A DNA stretch of 64,000 nt, taken from positions 37,451-101,450 of the forward strand of contig NZ_FNHI01000031.1 of the NCBI RefSeq assembly GCF_900103455.1, read 5' to 3'. The DNA comes from Streptomyces wuyuanensis. Its GTDB lineage: Bacteria; Actinomycetota; Actinomycetes; Streptomycetales; Streptomycetaceae. Shown piece by piece: positions 34,901 through 42,932 of this stretch; within the stretch, counting starts at the first letter, position 1; every line of letters starts with the position of its first letter. Below the pieces are notes generated by a model. The model saw only the letters and a list, made by a program, of their open reading frames with translations. It was not told the DNA's origin and did no database searches. The position numbers and the translations under genes were made by a program.

Positions 34901-36889
34901 GTTGAGACCGCCGAGGACCTCGGCGACGCGTTCCAGGATGGCGGTGCGCACGGTGGCGTCGCCGGTCTCCAGGCCCGCGACGACCTCGGTGAGCGACCGC
35001 AGCCCGAGGGCCTGCTCCTCCAGCCGCCGGCCGACCTGCCCGGCCTCCGCAACGGAGGGAGCCGCATCCGCGTCGGCGGTCAGCCTCTCGATCTCCGCGT
35101 CGTAGTCGCTGAAGGCGTCCTCGCGCCGGAGGAACGCGAGGGCGCGCTGCGCCGCGGAGGCGACTTCCTTCTCCGCCTCCGCCGCGAGCTCGTCGATGCG
35201 GCCGCCGTCGCTGTACCGCATCTGCTTCAGCGTCAGCAGATGCCCGTGTGCCCGGCGCAGTTCGGTGATGCGCGCGACCCACTCCCCGGCGCTCGCGGGG
35301 GCCTCACCGCGGATGCGCCGGACCAGACGGGTGATGTGCCCGGCGGACTCGGCGAGCGCCTCGGCCGCCTTGCCCGTCAGCTCCTGCACGGCCCGGTACT
35401 CGTCCAGCGCCTGCTCGGCGGTGGCGCGTACCTCGTCCAGCGGCGTCCGCAGATCCCCGGTCTCCGGGTCACCCAGCCAGTGGTGGGCGTCGGCGGTTCG
35501 GACGCACGCGGCGACAAGTGCCTCGTACGTCCCGGTCGTCGCGGGCGCCTCGGCGACCTGGCGGGCGACGGCAAGGCAGTCGGACAGGCCGCGGACCAGG
35601 TCGGCGTTGCCGATGCGGGCGAGCGGCCCGGAGCCGGCCGGAACGGCCGCATACGTGTCCGACGCGTACGGGCTCCGCCACACCTGCACGAGGTGCACGC
35701 GGGCCGGGCCCTCGGACGACGGTGTGCGCAGGACGAAGAGTGTGCCGTCGTCGAGCAGGGCGTACCCCTGGCAGACGAGGGGGCTGGCGATCTCCTTGCG
35801 GATGCGGTTGTAGGAGAGCAGCAGGCTGCGGCCGTCGAGGCGGGACCGGAAGGCGTACAGCACGTCCTCGCCGTTCGGGGAGTGCAGTGCGCGCTCGAAC
35901 TCCAGGCCCTCCGCGGTATCGATGTCGAAGGTCTTCACGGCTCCGGCGGACAGGCAGTATCCGCCGGGGAAGACGATGCCCTGGTCGTCGGGCAGCCGGA
36001 GGCAGGACCGGCCGATGCCGTCGAGTCTGACGACGGACCCGGTGAGGGTGTTGAACACCAGATGGCGCTCGGTGTCCTCCTTGTACGGGCGGACTCGCAG
36101 GACGATCAGCGCGCCCACGCGTGCGTAGGCGACGTCGGCGTCGGCGAGCGACTGCAGCGGCTCGTCGACGGGCTCGCTGTGGACGCCCTCGCCGGTCTCG
36201 GTGTCGTCCTCCGTCTTCACGGTGAGCGTGCCGCCGACCGTCGAGACGAACAGCGTGCCGTCGGCGACGGAGATGTGCGGACACCGGCCCGGGACGTGGT
36301 CGTCGCGTGTCGTCTCCACCCATGCGAGGTCGTGCGAGACGGGGAGGGCGTGGTCGCGTTCACCGCGGGCGTCGAGGAAGCGGGTCTCCCCGGACGGGGA
36401 GGCAGACCAGCGCAGGACGCGGATGTCGTCGCTCTGCTCCCCGGTCCGGAACACGGCCAGCAGCCTGCCTTCCACGTGACGCAGCCCGAGAAGGCGCGCT
36501 CCCTGGAAGTAGCGGTGCAGGGCGGCGAACTCCCGGACGAAGCCCGGGTCGTCGAGGAGCCCGGGCACGGCGTCCTCCGGGAGCCGGTTCAGCTCGCGGT
36601 CGTGCAGCGAGAAGACACCGGCGACCGTGGTCCGGCTGGTCCGTTCGGCGGAGGAGTCGTGGCCGATGAGGAGCCGGTCGCCGACGGCGACGATGTCGCG
36701 TGCCACGCAGGCGATGTCGGTGCCGATGCGCTCGGTGCGGGCCAGGGCGAGTTCGCCGGCCCCGAACTCCGCGACACGGGCCGAGTTGAGCGCCTCGGCA
36801 CGCCGGGCGAGCTCGGCGGCCTGCCCGCCGAGCCGGTCGCGCAGCACCTCGTGCGTTCCGGCGTCGATGCCGTCCCTGCCGTTGTCCAT
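31991..36889 (-). CDS. Giant AAA family ATPase (annotated elsewhere as DNA repair ATPase)
   Basis: This 1,632-residue protein starts at ATG 36889 (MDNGRDGIDAGTHEVLRDRL) after GGGAGGG. Residues about 50-430 are beta-rich with repeated motifs such as HISVADGTLFVSTVGG and ALIVLRVRPY, suggesting a propeller-like domain. Residues about 450-900 are long charged helices, probably coiled coil. The C-terminal ATPase has Walker A SPPGYGKTTLMEYVADRLG (about residue 1265), Walker B NNVLLYLDDVQHTSPELL (about 1330) and a sensor segment AVCMAGNPHTGSGQRFHIPD, then a helical lid. It is cotranscribed with a flotillin and an NfeD-like protein, pointing to a membrane-microdomain complex. The repair label is by family resemblance only. 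The longer frame to 37252 overlaps the flotillin gene and is rejected. Confidence 0.88.
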   Translation of the reverse strand: MDNGRDGIDAGTHEVLRDRLGGQAAELARRAEALNSARVAEFGAGELALARTERIGTDIACVARDIVAVGDRLLIGHDSSAERTSRTTVAGVFSLHDRELNRLPEDAVPGLLDDPGFVREFAALHRYFQGARLLGLRHVEGRLLAVFRTGEQSDDIRVLRWSASPSGETRFLDARGERDHALPVSHDLAWVETTRDDHVPGRCPHISVADGTLFVSTVGGTLTVKTEDDTETGEGVHSEPVDEPLQSLADADVAYARVGALIVLRVRPYKEDTERHLVFNTLTGSVVRLDGIGRSCLRLPDDQGIVFPGGYCLSAGAVKTFDIDTAEGLEFERALHSPNGEDVLYAFRSRLDGRSLLLSYNRIRKEIASPLVCQGYALLDDGTLFVLRTPSSEGPARVHLVQVWRSPYASDTYAAVPAGSGPLARIGNADLVRGLSDCLAVARQVAEAPATTGTYEALVAACVRTADAHHWLGDPETGDLRTPLDEVRATAEQALDEYRAVQELTGKAAEALAESAGHITRLVRRIRGEAPASAGEWVARITELRRAHGHLLTLKQMRYSDGGRIDELAAEAEKEVASAAQRALAFLRREDAFSDYDAEIERLTADADAAPSVAEAGQVGRRLEEQALGLRSLTEVVAGLETGDATVRTAILERVAEVLGGLNRARATLAGRRRALLEQEGRAEFAAEFALLGQSVTGALAAADSPESCDTQLARLMLQLENLESRFADHDEFVTDLADKRIEVHEAFSARRQTLQDSRARRAERLAVSAARVLEAIARRASSLASADEVSTFFASDPMTTKVRRTAEELRALGDRARAEEVEGRLKAARQEAGRALRDRTELYTDGGGTIRLGRHRFAVTTRAAELTLVPRGDGMAFTLTGTDYSSPVTTPEFRDTHPYWAQLLPSENDEVYRAEHLAARLLAEHGAEGLAGTDLRALARAAAESAYDEGYERGIHDHDTAAILEAVLRLREEAGLLRHPATARAAAQLFWTYGTTPSARETWARHAGSLVRARETFGEAPALDALRTELADAMADFASALPGLPSRRHAVAAEYLVEELGSGGSFTTGAAARTLLDKFRRAVGSSSPYEDDVRRHIEDGEPAAAHRLVEGWLTSYAGACGEDVDGGDLAEAVAIELCPRLPRHDVDAPLTRTVGGLLGTHRRIVRSSLTVRLDEFLVRTADFADRVVPGFRAYQRLRGTLAEAERTRLRLDEYRPRVMASFVRNRLVDEVYLPLVGDNLAKQLGAAGDGRRTDNSGLLLLLSPPGYGKTTLMEYVADRLGLLLVKVDGPALGHATTSLDPAEAPNATARREIEKIDFALAAGNNVLLYLDDVQHTSPELLQKFIPLCDATRTLNGRDLRGKRFAVCMAGNPHTGSGQRFHIPDMLANRADVWNLGDVLTGKEHAFALSFVENALTSNPVLAPLAARDRADLDLLLRLAADDPTAHRDRLAHPYTAAELGRVLAVLRHVLTARGTVLAVNDAYIASAAQDDTTRTEPPFLLQGSYRDMNKIAQRIVPVMNDAELASVVDDHYAGEAQALATAAEANLLKLAELRGTLTEEQGVRWAAITAGYRRRQETGGPDEDTSTRAVAALGLLADRVAAVESAIVRASDPRRASGCSHARPPGTAGER

Positions 36890-36984
36890 CCCGTTCGCCC
36901 TCCCTCGTACGTGTGTTGGGGCCGCGGAGCCGCCGACCCCCGTCCGGCGGCCCCGCGGCCTCCGACCGCTCCTCCCGGGGGCGG

Positions 36985-39075
36985 TCAGCCCTGCGCGGTG
37001 CCGTTCGGCGCCGTGCCGTTCGGCGCCGTGCCGTTCGGCGCCGTGCCGTTCGGCGCGGTGAGCGCGGTGTCGGCGAGGCCGAGTTCGCCCGCTCTGTCGA
37101 GCAGCCGGCCCAGCTGGGCCGCGGGTGCTCCGTCCGCCCGCATGAGCTGCGTCAGCAGCGCGGACACGGTGAGGTTCCGGACGTCCGACGTCGAGACCGC
37201 GCCCAGCATCTTCGTGACGTCGTCGGCGAAGGACGAGGAGCCGTCCAGCCATGGCCCGGCGAGGGCCTGAGCGGTCTCGGAGTGCCGGACGAATCCGTCG
37301 ACGCCCTTGCCGAGCGCGATCGACGACATCAGGCGGTCGAAGAAGACCGACTCGCCGCCGACGATGTCGATGTCGGCGTTCTCCAGGCCGGTGGCGAGCA
37401 CCGTGGCCTGGGCCTCGGCGACCTGCCGCTGCACGTCGAGCCCGGCGAGACGGATGTCCTTCTCCGCCTCCAGGCGCAGTCGGAACTCCTCGTGCGTACG
37501 GGACGCCTCGTCCAGCGCCGCCATCGCGGCGGCCTTCTCGGTCAGACCCGCGGCCTCCGCCTTGAGCTTCTCGCCGATGGCGGCGGCCTCGGCCAGAGCC
37601 TTCTCGCGGGCGCCCTCCGCCTCGGCCCGCAGCCTGGCGGCGGTGGCCCCGGCCTCGGCGCGGCCGGCCTTCTCGATGGCGTCGGCCTCCTTCTCCCGTA
37701 CCTGTACGGCCGCCAGACCCTCGGCTGCCCTCTCGGCCTGGATGCCCTCGGCGAGGCGGATCTTGGCGCGCGCGTCCATGTCGGCGGTCTTGTTGCGGGC
37801 CTCGGCGAGGGTGAGCTCCTCGGCCGCCCGGTGGACCGCGGCCTGCTCGGCCGCCTCCGCCGCCTTGATGTCCTTGACCAGTTTCTCCTGCGCCTCGGCC
37901 TCGGCCGCGATGACCACGGCCTGCCGGGTGCGCTCGGCCTCCTCCACCGCCCGCAGCCGCTTGATGGACTCCTCCTGTTCGGCGACCGTACGGTCCACCG
38001 CGACGCGCTCGCGGATCACCTCGGCGATCTCACGGCGCTCCGCCTCCACCTCCTTCTCCGCGGAGATCCGCGTCAGTTCGGTCTCCCGGTCCCGGGCGAT
38101 GACCTCCAGCAGCCGGTCCTTCTCGATGCGCTCGTTCTCGACGGCCACGACGCGCTCGCGGTTCATCTGGGCAACGGCGACCTCACGGGCCTGGTTCTCC
38201 CGCTGGACGCCCAGCTGCTCCTCGGTCTTCAGGAAGGCGCTCTGCGCCCGCAGCCGCTCCTCCTCCACGACCCGGGCGGTCTCGGCCTCCTCACGGGCCC
38301 GCACGGTCTCGATCTCGCGCCTCTGCTTGATCTCCGCGTCGGCGCGGCGGCGCTCGAGTTCCAGGATGGCCTCACGGGCATCGACGTCCTGCCGCGTGAT
38401 CTCCTTCTCCTCGTGCCGCCGGAATTCGTTGGTGCGGACGTGCTCGACCGCCGTCAGCTCCGTGATCTTGCGGATGCCCTGGGCGTCGAGGATGTTGGAC
38501 GCGTCCAGCTGGGCCAGCGGTGTCTGCTCCAGATAGTCGATCGCCGCGTCCTCGAGGCTGTACCCGTTCAGATCCGTCCCGATGACCTGGATGATGCGGT
38601 CCCGGAACTCGTCGCGCTTGGTGTAGAGGTCGGTGAAGTCGAGCTGCTTCCCGACCGTCTTGAGCGCCTCGGAGAACTTGGCGTTGAACAGGTCCTGCAG
38701 GGTCTCCTTGTCGCTGGCCCGCGCCGTGCCGATGGCCTGGGCGACCTTGACGACGTCCTCGACGGTCTTGTTGACCCTGACGAAGAACGAGATCCGGATG
38801 TCGGCGCGGATGTTGTCCTTGCAGATCAGCCCGTCGCGGCCGGTCCGGGTGATGTCGATGGTCTTCACCGAGATGTCCATGACCTCGGCCTTGTGCAGCA
38901 CCGGCAGGACGACCTGCCCGGTGAACGTGACGTCCACCTTCCGCATCTTCGACACGATCAGCGCCTTGCCCTGCTCCACCTTGCGGAACAGCCTGCTGAT
39001 CACGAAGAGCACGGCGACGACGACGAGCAGGACAACGGCAACGAGCACGCCGATGCCCACGGTTATGGCATCCAT
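36985..39075 (-). CDS. Flotillin-like SPFH domain protein
   Basis: This 696-residue protein has an N-terminal membrane helix (ITVGIGVLVAVVLLVVVAVL). The SPFH/Band 7 domain spans about 30-200 (KALIVSKMRKVDVTFTGQVV, DGLICKDNIRADIRISFFVR). A long Glu/Ala/Arg-rich coiled coil covers about 215-590 (EEKEITRQDVDAREAILELE), and a flotillin-type tail follows. This is the FloT/YuaG architecture that scaffolds membrane microdomains. The C-terminus ends in four tandem APNGT repeats, encoded by a 15-bp tandem repeat and not usual for the family. It lies between an NfeD-like gene (51 bases upstream) and the giant ATPase gene (95 bases downstream), a conserved flotillin-NfeD pairing extended by an ATPase. 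Confidence 0.94.
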   Translation of the reverse strand: MDAITVGIGVLVAVVLLVVVAVLFVISRLFRKVEQGKALIVSKMRKVDVTFTGQVVLPVLHKAEVMDISVKTIDITRTGRDGLICKDNIRADIRISFFVRVNKTVEDVVKVAQAIGTARASDKETLQDLFNAKFSEALKTVGKQLDFTDLYTKRDEFRDRIIQVIGTDLNGYSLEDAAIDYLEQTPLAQLDASNILDAQGIRKITELTAVEHVRTNEFRRHEEKEITRQDVDAREAILELERRRADAEIKQRREIETVRAREEAETARVVEEERLRAQSAFLKTEEQLGVQRENQAREVAVAQMNRERVVAVENERIEKDRLLEVIARDRETELTRISAEKEVEAERREIAEVIRERVAVDRTVAEQEESIKRLRAVEEAERTRQAVVIAAEAEAQEKLVKDIKAAEAAEQAAVHRAAEELTLAEARNKTADMDARAKIRLAEGIQAERAAEGLAAVQVREKEADAIEKAGRAEAGATAARLRAEAEGAREKALAEAAAIGEKLKAEAAGLTEKAAAMAALDEASRTHEEFRLRLEAEKDIRLAGLDVQRQVAEAQATVLATGLENADIDIVGGESVFFDRLMSSIALGKGVDGFVRHSETAQALAGPWLDGSSSFADDVTKMLGAVSTSDVRNLTVSALLTQLMRADGAPAAQLGRLLDRAGELGLADTALTAPNGTAPNGTAPNGTAPNGTAQG
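36998..37057. repeat. Four tandem 15-bp repeats at the flotillin 3' end
   Basis: The unit GTGCCGTTCGGCGCC occurs at 36998, 37013, 37028 and 37043 (the last copy ends in G). In the minus-strand reading frame each unit encodes Ala-Pro-Asn-Gly-Thr. Copy number is likely to vary between strains. Confidence 0.95.
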
Positions 39076-39126
39076 GGGTGATCCCCCGGGTGAGAGACGT
39101 GTGCTGGGAAGGAAGAGGTTGCGGCG

Positions 39127-39732
39127 TCAGCCGCGGAGGTCCAGCTCGCTGCCGTACGGCGCGACCCAGAAGAACTCGCCGGCGTCGTCGTAGGCGTAGA
39201 GCAGTCCTGTACTGCCGGACGCCAGGACGTCGCTGCCGCTCTGGCGGACCTGGACGATCGCCGCGGAGCCGTCCCGCGCGACGACCTCCGCCTGGCCGAA
39301 GACCCCGTCCACCCGCCCGGTGCGGATGGTGCAGGTCATGCCGACGAAGTCCTGCCGGGACGGCCCGGGTTCGTCGGGGAAGAGCTTGGCCAGCGGCCGT
39401 ACGAGCGCGCGGGTCACCCACCACGAGAGGACCGGCGAGGCCACGAGTACGGCGACGCGCAGGAGGTGGAAGGGGAGGCCGGACAGGTCGGCACGGACGA
39501 GCAGGACCGAGCCGGTCAGACTGCCGAACCAGCCGAAGGCGATCAGGAGCGAGACGGCCACCGAGACGGGCACGCCGCCCAGGCTCAGCGCGTCGGTGTC
39601 GACATCCCCGTCGAAGCTGTCGTGGCCGGCGGCGCCCACCAGAACCAGCAGCCAGAAGCCGATGACGACCAGCAGGGCCGAGGTGAACAGCACCGTGGGG
39701 AACCCGACGGCGCCCTTCAGGAACTCAACCAC
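39127..39732 (-). CDS. NfeD-like/OB-fold membrane protein
   Basis: This 201-residue protein starts with GTG 39732 (VVEFLKGAVGFPTVLF) behind GGGAGGGGG. Hydrophobic segments lie around VLFTSALLVVIGFWLLVLVG, VSVAVSLLIAFGWFGSLTGS and HLLRVAVLVASPVLSWWVT. The C-terminal soluble part has an OB-fold pattern (GMTCTIRTGRVDGVFGQAEV, SAAIVQVRQSG, GLLYAYDDAGEFFWVAPY). NfeD/YqiJ-type proteins are regular partners of flotillins. First gene of the three-gene minus-strand unit. The upstream frame extension to 39891 lacks homology and is rejected. Confidence 0.87.
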   Translation of the reverse strand: MVEFLKGAVGFPTVLFTSALLVVIGFWLLVLVGAAGHDSFDGDVDTDALSLGGVPVSVAVSLLIAFGWFGSLTGSVLLVRADLSGLPFHLLRVAVLVASPVLSWWVTRALVRPLAKLFPDEPGPSRQDFVGMTCTIRTGRVDGVFGQAEVVARDGSAAIVQVRQSGSDVLASGSTGLLYAYDDAGEFFWVAPYGSELDLRG

Positions 39733-40270
39733 CGGTCCACCCCCTCCCGACTGACGAACTCCCGTTCCCGAGGAGCTCCGCGACCAGGTGCCGACGGCCG
39801 GGTGCACCACGCACCTGCCTGCTTCCGGCAACCGGCCCATCGTTCCGGGCCGCTCCCCACGGCCTGTGCGTATCCTGACAGTCCGGCTCACAAGTGTGCA
39901 TTGCCGGGTTCCGGCAATCTTTACGCGCTCTTAATGCCGTTCTCCCGCGCGCCGGAGCACCGCTCTCCCGTTGACCCGGTCCGGCGCCGACCAGGGCCCG
40001 CCACGAGTAAGGCGAGCCGGCCGCCTGGAGATCACCGAGATCCTCCCCCGGTCGCGTGGCGGGCGGTTGGCGGTGCTGCCAGGTCGGCACGGTGGGTCTC
40101 CCACTTCGGCAAGCGTGTCGGCTCGCCCGCCGCCGAGCCACGAGGATTCCCGCGTGCCCTCGGCGCCCAACGGGAGTCCGGGGAGCGGTGGTTGACCCCG
40201 GAGCGGCTGCTGCCGGTGGCGGCTGGGACACGGCCTTCATGGACGCCGCATCCGAGCGGATGAGTTCCCG
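39733..40270. other. Intergenic region without a recognised gene
   Basis: This stretch should contain the promoter of the NfeD-flotillin-ATPase unit. No coding sequence with a supported start or domain was found in any frame. Confidence 0.55.
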
Positions 40271-40729
40271 GACGGCGTTGGGACGGACGTCGCGCTCACG
40301 GTTCTCGGCGGGTTCACCGGTCTCGCCCGGGACGGGCCGTTCATCGCCGTCGCCTGCGCCCTGTCATGGGGGGGCGCCGCCCTGGGCACGCTCCTGTCCC
40401 GGCGTCACATGACCGCGACCCTTCGGGAAGGCCGGGGAAGGCCGCGGCGCTCGGGTACGCCGACGGAATCGCGGACATGATGGTGCTGGGGATCTCCACC
40501 TACCGGGCTGCCGTCTTCCCGCTGTCCGGTCCCGACGCGGTGGACGCCGCCGAACGCATGGCGCGCCGTCAGGCCGCCTACCGCCTCACGGCCGCCGACG
40601 GGCTTCCCCACCATGCGCGCGGCCGCGGCCACCGCTCTCGAAGCGATCGACGACGGGCGTGACCGCGACACCGACTCCGCCGTGGAGGACCTGGTGAGGG
40701 CCGTCCAGGAGCAGCGCCGCAGCACGTGA
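40271..40729 (+). pseudogene. Membrane protein gene broken by two frameshifts
   Basis: Three plus-strand frames join to one protein-like sequence. Frame one reads DGVGTDVALTVLGGFTGLAR then GPFIAVACALSWGGAALGTLL and RRHMTATLREGRG. Frame two continues KAAALGYADGIADMMVLGIS through RMARRQAAYRLTAADGLP. Frame three ends with MRAAAATALEAIDDGRDRDT and VRAVQEQRRST at TGA 40727-40729. The shifts fall near 40436 and 40610. The parent would be a helical membrane-associated protein; no family was recognised and the 5' end is not clear. Confidence 0.6.
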
Positions 40730-40848
40730 CCACGAACGGAGCCGTCACGGTGGTCCCCGGGGAGATGCCCGTGCAACGGCCGGCGGACGGCGACCGCTCC
40801 GGCCACGAGGGCACTTCCGGCGCCGCGGGAGGATCCGGGCGCGGTCCG

Positions 40849-42048
40849 TCAGCCGCCTCGGCGGGCGTTGAGCCGGGCGGCCTGGCGGGTCAGGTGGTCG
40901 CGCTCGGCGAGGTTGGGTGCCTCCCGGGCCGCCTCGGCGTACAGCCGTGCCGCCGTCGCCAGGTCTCCGTCGCGCTCGTGGAGGTACGCCGCCACCGCGG
41001 CGCGGCGGGGAAGGGCCCCGCTCGAAGCGCCCGGGGAAGAGGCGTCCAGCGCCGCGAGCGCCGCCAGTCCGGCGCGCGGCCCGTCGGCCTCCCCGACGGC
41101 CACCGCGCGGTTGAGCCGGACGACCGGGCTGTCGGTCAGGCGCGTGAGTTCGTCGTACCACTCGACGATCTGGACCCAGTCGGTCTCCTCGGCGGTGGGC
41201 GCGTCGGCGTGGAGTGCGGCGATGGCGGCCTGGGCCTGGAACTCCCCCAGCCGGTCGCGGGCGAGTGCCGCCTGGAGGATCCCGACGCCCTCGGCGATCA
41301 ACGCGGTGTCCCAGCGGCCGCGGTCCTGCTCGGCGAGCGGCACCAGGCTGCCGTCGGACGCGGTCCGGGTGGCACGCCGGGCGTGGTGGAGCAGCATGAG
41401 GGACAGCAGCCCTGCCACCTCGGGGTGATCGATCGCGGCGGCGAGCTGCCGGGTGAGCCGGATGGCCTCGGCGGCGAGGTCCATGTCGCCGGAGTAGCCC
41501 TCGTTGAAGACCAGATAGAGCACGCGCAGCACGGTGGCGACGTCGCCGGGCCGGTCGAACCTTCCCCGAGCTCTTCGAGCAGGGGAGACCCCATGGCCGG
41601 AGACGGTGCGCTTGGCCCGGCTGATGCGCTGCGCCATGGTCGCCTCGGGCACCAGGTACGCCTGGGCGATCTGACGGGTGGTCAGCCCGCCGACGGCACG
41701 GAGCGTGAGCGCGACGGCGGACGACGGCGTCAGCGACGGGTGGGCGCACAGGAAGTAGAGCTGGAGCGTGTCGTCCACCCCGGGCACGGGGCCGGGCGCC
41801 GGCTCCGCGTCGAGACGGTCCTCGCGCCGGCGGCGGGCGGCGTCCGCGCAGGCGGCGTCGAGGAACCGGCGCCAGGCCACGGTGACCAGCCAGCCCTTCG
41901 GGTCCCGCGGAGGGTCGGCCGGCCAGGTCCGGAGGGCCTCGACGAGGGCGTCCTGCACGGCGTCCTCGGCCGCCGCGAAGTCGGATCCGCGGCGGACGAG
42001 GACGGTGAGCACGCTGGGCGCAAGGCTCCGAAGCAGAGCATCATCCAT
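40849..42048 (-). CDS. ECF42-type RNA polymerase sigma factor with C-terminal extension
   Basis: This 399-residue protein begins MDDALLRSLAPSVLTVLVRR. Sigma region 2 lies near residues 10-80 (FAAAEDAVQDALVEALRTWP, GWLVTVAWRRFLDAA) and region 4 near 100-150 (LTPSSAVALTLRAVGGLTTR, QIAQAYLVPEATMAQRISRA). The large C-terminal domain, roughly 175-399, is the helical/TPR-like extension typical of ECF42 (VLRVLYLVFNEGYSGDMDLA, NRAVAVGEADGPRAGL). ECF42 factors lack an anti-sigma factor and pair with YCII-domain proteins, as here: the upstream YCII gene overlaps it by 8 bases. Between region 4 and the extension, the residues SGHGVSPARRARGRF come from a short interspersed repeat inserted in frame. Confidence 0.93.
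   Translation of the reverse strand: MDDALLRSLAPSVLTVLVRRGSDFAAAEDAVQDALVEALRTWPADPPRDPKGWLVTVAWRRFLDAACADAARRRREDRLDAEPAPGPVPGVDDTLQLYFLCAHPSLTPSSAVALTLRAVGGLTTRQIAQAYLVPEATMAQRISRAKRTVSGHGVSPARRARGRFDRPGDVATVLRVLYLVFNEGYSGDMDLAAEAIRLTRQLAAAIDHPEVAGLLSLMLLHHARRATRTASDGSLVPLAEQDRGRWDTALIAEGVGILQAALARDRLGEFQAQAAIAALHADAPTAEETDWVQIVEWYDELTRLTDSPVVRLNRAVAVGEADGPRAGLAALAALDASSPGASSGALPRRAAVAAYLHERDGDLATAARLYAEAAREAPNLAERDHLTRQAARLNARRGG
41561..41593. repeat. Short Streptomyces-type interspersed repeat inserted within the ECF42 gene
   Basis: CTTCCCCGAG, CTCTTCGAGC, AGGGGAGACC and CCA in series form a small element with a CTCGAAGAGCT-like inverted repeat core. On the coding strand it encodes residues around VSPARRARG, absent from the family at this position. 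The same string is recalled as widespread in Streptomyces genomes, often inside ORFs; this needs a genome search. Confidence 0.6.
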
Positions 42049-42463
42049 GGAAGGCGCAGTCCGCGGTGGTGGGCGGCGCGCCCAGGAAGGGGCGCAGCTC
42101 GAGCCATTCGTGAATCGCCTTCCCGCCCGCTCCGGGGGCGGCGGACAGTTCCCCGGCCAGCTCGACGGCGCGCTCGTAGCTGTCGACGTCGATCACCATC
42201 CAGCCGGCGATGAGGTCCTTGGTCTCGGCGAACGGGCCGTCGGTGACCGGAGGGCGGCCCTCACCGTCGTAGCGGACCCAGGCCCCCTCGGGAGCGAGCG
42301 CCTGGCCGTCGACGAACTCGCCGGTCTTCTCCAACCGGGCCGCGAAGTCGTTCATGTACTGCACATGCGCCGAGATCTCCTCCGGGCTCCACTGGTCCAT
42401 CGGCACGTCGTTGACCGAAGCCGGGGCGCCGCGGTAGTGCTTCAGCAGCAGGTACTTGGCCAT
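42041..42463 (-). CDS. YCII/DGPF-domain protein, ECF42 partner
   Basis: This 140-residue protein begins MAKYLLLKHYRGAPASVNDV, typical of the YCII-related DGPF family. The motif VTDGPFAETKDLIAGWMVID contains the conserved Asp-Gly-Pro-Phe. These proteins have a ferredoxin-like fold and occur next to ECF42 sigma factors, where they are suspected regulators, although their activity is undefined. An AGGAG ribosome site lies just upstream of the ATG at 42463. Its stop overlaps the sigma factor start by 8 bases. Confidence 0.92.
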   Translation of the reverse strand: MAKYLLLKHYRGAPASVNDVPMDQWSPEEISAHVQYMNDFAARLEKTGEFVDGQALAPEGAWVRYDGEGRPPVTDGPFAETKDLIAGWMVIDVDSYERAVELAGELSAAPGAGGKAIHEWLELRPFLGAPPTTADCAFHG

Positions 42464-42932
42464 CGTGGTTCTCCTCGGGGCTCGTCGTGCGACCCATTGT
42501 GGTCGCGTTCACCCCGGGGACGGAGCCGGACGCGGGTTCTCGACATCGCCGTCCGAACCTTTCGGGACCTTCCACGGAACCTTCTACGGGCTCGCGCCGA
42601 CGAGCCCGCGTGAGCCGTCTCGCGGCGCCGGCAGCGCCCGGGATCCGGAACGCGCGGCCGGCAGACGGCCGCACGCAGCCGCGGGTCCGCCACCGGCGGG
42701 GACGCGGACCGCCGAGCGGGTTCTCCGTCGATCCGGGGATCCGGGCCCTTCCAGGGTGATCCGGGATCCGGGCCGCTCCCGGGGCACCGCGCGACTTCTC
42801 AGTGGCATCGCGCGTCGCATCCACCTGCAGTGTTCAGCCATCACCCTGGGTGATCGGCGGTGGAGATCGCGCGTGCGGTTGTCGTCCGTCTTGCGGCACG
42901 GGATGCTGGGGAGCACGAAGGGAAGCGGTGCC
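42464..42932. other. Divergent promoter region, no gene recognised
   Basis: The interval lies between the YCII-ECF42 unit (minus) and the large phosphatase gene (plus). GATCCGGG occurs several times near 42724-42770. No gene is supported. Confidence 0.55.

Noticed and set aside
37253..37300. Start of the giant ATPase at the far upstream end of its open frame (37252)
   Set aside because: That extension lies inside the flotillin coding sequence and has no ribosome site; ATG 36889 has GGGAGGG and family-like sequence.
35240..39081. Long plus-strand open frames opposite the flotillin and giant ATPase genes
   Set aside because: Minus-strand products have SPFH and AAA motifs; the plus frames are composition artefacts.
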